Positions 4,451 to 6,669 of a stretch of 6,669 nt of DNA are shown here, one piece after another. Every line of letters begins with the position of its first letter. Within the stretch, counting starts at the first letter, position 1. Below the pieces are notes generated by a model that did no database searches, had not been told where the DNA came from, and saw only the letters and a list, made by a program, of their open reading frames with translations. Made by a program: the position numbers and the translations under genes. The DNA comes from an uncultured Ruminococcus sp. (lineage in GTDB: Bacteria > Bacillota > Clostridia > Oscillospirales > Ruminococcaceae): contig CAMVIL010000067.1 in assembly GCA_947167535.1 (NCBI GenBank), positions 1-6,669 on the forward strand, in the 5' to 3' direction.

Positions 4451-6669
4451 ATGAACATTTTAAAGGATCACATCAGCCGCAAGACCGCCGCAGCTTCACA
4501 GCGCGGGGAACATCTGCCCGACAGCAGGGCAAGGGAGTACATAAGCCGATGCCTGCTGGCGGCAGCAGCCTGCTTTGTCTGCACATTCGGGCGCATGGTA
4601 GGTTTTCCGTCCTACATCAACGTAGCGGTATGCGCCGTCTGCGAGAGCTTTTCTCCCGCAGCACTCCTTGGTGCGGCGGTATGCTGTGCCATACGCGGGA
4701 GCATCACGGGACAAGCCGTCCAGCTGGGTTCGATGCTGGCGATCACGGCGCTGAATGTGTTCTTCCCCAATTACAGCAAGGACGGCGACCCCGTCAGGCT
4801 CTCACTCTCGACGGCGGCTATAACGCTCCTGCTCAGCTGTATCGCCAGCGCCGCCGATATGAGCGAGTTCAACGTCTCCATGAGGATGATATCCTCTCTG
4901 CTGTCTGCCTGCATAGTCTACGCCGCCGCGTTTATCGGCGGGCAGCTGAGGACAGGCTCGGCGGTAAAGGTGCGCGGACTGAATGCGGTGTATCTGGCAA
5001 TGATCTACATGACTGCGGCGGCTACCCTCTGCTCGGTGAGCATCGGGCCATTCAACGCCGGAAGAGTCCTCGCCTGCACTGCGATACCCGCCGCCGCGAA
5101 AAAGCGCAGAGCCGCCGGCGGTGCGGTGATGGGTGCCCTCAGCTCCGTATCGGTGATGATGTGCAGCTCGGCGTTGGCGGGCAACACCATGCTGCTGGCA
5201 GCCGCGGGTCTTATCTGCTCCGCCTTCTGCGACCTCGGGCGTGTGGTGCCGGCTATCGCCTTCATGCTGTCGGCAGCGGCGGCACTGGCGACGTCGGGAC
5301 TCAACTCCGACACCTTCAATATGCTGGCGGACATCATCGCGGGAGCGGTGATATTCACGGCGATACCCTACAACCTTTTCTCAAAAATGATGTCCAAGTT
5401 CCTGTTTCTCGGCTCTGCAGCGGACAACGCGGGGCAGACCGCTTCCTCACGCCTGACCTTTGCGGCAATGACCATCACCGATATCCGCAAGCGTCTGGCG
5501 CTGATCTCCGACACCGTCGAGGCAAGAGCAGAAGATCCCGACCTCGCCGACCGTGTCATGCCGCAGCTGTGCGAGGAATGCAGGCTTTTTGATGAGTGCA
5601 GAAAAAACGGCTGCGCCAAAAATCTCACCCGACAGATACGGAACGGCAGCGGCGCCCCGACGGCAGTAGGCTGCATACGCGCCGCCGAGCTTCCCAAGCT
5701 TATCAAGATCTGCCGCGAGAGCCAGCTTGCCGACCGTGCCGAGGCTGTGCGCATGAAAGAGCTGAGGCTTCTGCTTCGCGAGCAGCTGGGCACCATGTCC
5801 GACCTGCTCAACGACCTTTCTTTCCGGCTGTCGCGGCGGCGGGAGATAGACGTCAAACTGTCTGCAGCGGCGAAGAATTACTTCGAGCGGCTGGACTTTA
5901 CGGGCGTGCGAGCCTGCGTCTACACCGACGAAAGTCTCGGCAGGCACGTCGAGGTGTACCTCAGCGGAAGCTTTGAGCAGCAGGCGCTCTCGGTGACGGC
6001 CGGACTCTGCCGCGCACTGGAGCTTGACCTCGAGCTACCCGGAGTCACCGCTGCGGGCAGCATAACCAAGCTGGAATTTGACGAAACAGCGCCCTTTGAA
6101 GCGAACTTCGGCAGTTACTCGGCGGCGGGCTCGTCCCTCTGCTCCGGAGACGCCGTCGAGACCCTCGGCTGCTCGGCAGGCGAGAAATACGTGCTCATCT
6201 CGGACGGCATGGGCAGCGGCAAACGCGCTCAGCTGGATTCTCAGATATCTCTACAGCTTGCCTGCAGGCTGCTCCGCTCGGGGGTATCCATGTCAACGGC
6301 TCAGCGGCTGATAAACTCGGTGCTGGGGGTCAAGGACTGGGAGGAGAGCTTTGCGACCCTAGATCTGCTTAGGCTCGACCTGTTCGCGGGGCGGGCTGAG
6401 TTTCTGCGCTCTGGGGCGGCTCCCGCTTACCTTATCCGTGACGGCGGCGCCGTGAGGATAGAGTGTGATTCTTTCCCTGCGGGGATACTCGTGAGCTGCG
6501 ATCCCGACGTATACAGCTGCAAGCTTTTTGACGGCGACATCATAATCATGACCACCGACGGCGCTCCCGAGGACATCTGCGAGCGTGCGTTGGGACTATG
6601 CTCCGAAGACCCCGACGCCGAAGCTGAACAGCTCGCCTTCAGGCTCGGCTCGTCCTGCGTCGGCAGAGG
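4451..6669 (+). CDS. spoIIE: Stage II sporulation protein E, PP2C-type serine phosphatase (C-terminus beyond window)
   Basis: SpoIIE dephosphorylates the anti-anti-sigma factor SpoIIAA at the asymmetric division septum, releasing sigma-F in the forespore; it also interacts with FtsZ. The reading frame is open from the ATG to the right edge (739 codons); B. subtilis SpoIIE has about 827 residues, so roughly the last 60-90 are missing. Layout: a short charged N-terminus (1-33); about ten hydrophobic segments rich in Ala/Cys/Met (34-310); a linker and central region (about 311-540) with a cysteine cluster C374-x2-C377-x5-C383-x4-C388; then a PP2C domain with CSGD (Asp567), ISDGMGSGKRAQLDS (Asp585), STLDL-type FATLDLLRLDL, LRSGAAPAYLIRDG, FPAGIL and IIIMTTDG (Asp703). 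The Asp spacings (18 and 118) agree with those I recall for the B. subtilis metal ligands; the last acidic ligand would lie outside. AAGGAA is 10 nt before the ATG. High GC at third positions agrees with the neighbours. Confidence 0.96.
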   Translation, partial: MNILKDHISRKTAAASQRGEHLPDSRAREYISRCLLAAAACFVCTFGRMVGFPSYINVAVCAVCESFSPAALLGAAVCCAIRGSITGQAVQLGSMLAITALNVFFPNYSKDGDPVRLSLSTAAITLLLSCIASAADMSEFNVSMRMISSLLSACIVYAAAFIGGQLRTGSAVKVRGLNAVYLAMIYMTAAATLCSVSIGPFNAGRVLACTAIPAAAKKRRAAGGAVMGALSSVSVMMCSSALAGNTMLLAAAGLICSAFCDLGRVVPAIAFMLSAAAALATSGLNSDTFNMLADIIAGAVIFTAIPYNLFSKMMSKFLFLGSAADNAGQTASSRLTFAAMTITDIRKRLALISDTVEARAEDPDLADRVMPQLCEECRLFDECRKNGCAKNLTRQIRNGSGAPTAVGCIRAAELPKLIKICRESQLADRAEAVRMKELRLLLREQLGTMSDLLNDLSFRLSRRREIDVKLSAAAKNYFERLDFTGVRACVYTDESLGRHVEVYLSGSFEQQALSVTAGLCRALELDLELPGVTAAGSITKLEFDETAPFEANFGSYSAAGSSLCSGDAVETLGCSAGEKYVLISDGMGSGKRAQLDSQISLQLACRLLRSGVSMSTAQRLINSVLGVKDWEESFATLDLLRLDLFAGRAEFLRSGAAPAYLIRDGGAVRIECDSFPAGILVSCDPDVYSCKLFDGDIIIMTTDGAPEDICERALGLCSEDPDAEAEQLAFRLGSSCVGR

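Noticed and set aside
4441..5592. Plus-strand open frame of 383 codons overlapping the start of spoIIE
   Set aside because: It is in another frame of spoIIE, rich in Arg/His/Gln as shadow frames are, while the SpoIIE frame gives membrane segments and a PP2C domain.

Overview
The window looks like a piece of a spore-forming Firmicutes (Clostridia) chromosome, most plausibly an Oscillospiraceae/Ruminococcus-type anaerobe. The reasons are a SpoIIE sporulation phosphatase, strong GGAGG-type ribosome binding sites, sigma-A-like promoters, and a lysine-rich Ig-like/fibronectin-III cell-surface module of the sort common in ruminococci. The species assignment is inference only.

Left part (1-2571, minus strand, read right to left): a de novo purine operon in the order purE - purM - small DUF3592-like membrane protein - purN (cut by the window edge). 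PurM makes AIR, PurE takes part in carboxylating it to CAIR, and PurN does the earlier GAR formylation, so the three enzymes serve the same pathway. The operon has a good promoter (TTGAAA-17-TAAAAT) about 120-150 bp before purE. The leader that follows contains a strong intrinsic terminator before the purE ribosome binding site, so purine expression is probably controlled by attenuation. A second hairpin with the same CGGCAG/CTGCCG arms lies between purE and purM.

Middle (2572-3918): an AT-rich spacer with direct repeats, a 66-residue protein of unknown function on the minus strand, and a divergent intergenic region. That region carries a textbook promoter for rsmA (ksgA, 16S rRNA dimethyladenosine transferase, plus strand) and, next to its -35 box, a perfect 16-bp palindrome that looks like an operator. 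rsmA ends at a symmetric A/T-flanked hairpin that should terminate transcription in both directions.

Right part (3938-6669): a minus-strand 140-codon ORF coding for the tail of an Ig-like repeat plus a FN3-like domain, which looks like a 5'-truncated remnant of a surface protein. It is divergent from a long plus-strand gene, open at the right edge (739 codons visible), encoding SpoIIE: an N-terminal polytopic membrane domain, a cysteine-containing central region and a PP2C-type serine phosphatase domain with its metal-binding aspartates. A possible Spo0A-type promoter with an over-long spacer precedes spoIIE.

No tRNA, rRNA, CRISPR array, insertion sequence or phage gene was seen. No wholly new multi-gene system is evident. 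The less ordinary points are the purE leader, the palindrome at rsmA, the unknown 66-aa gene, the membrane protein inside the purine operon and the surface-protein remnant beside spoIIE.
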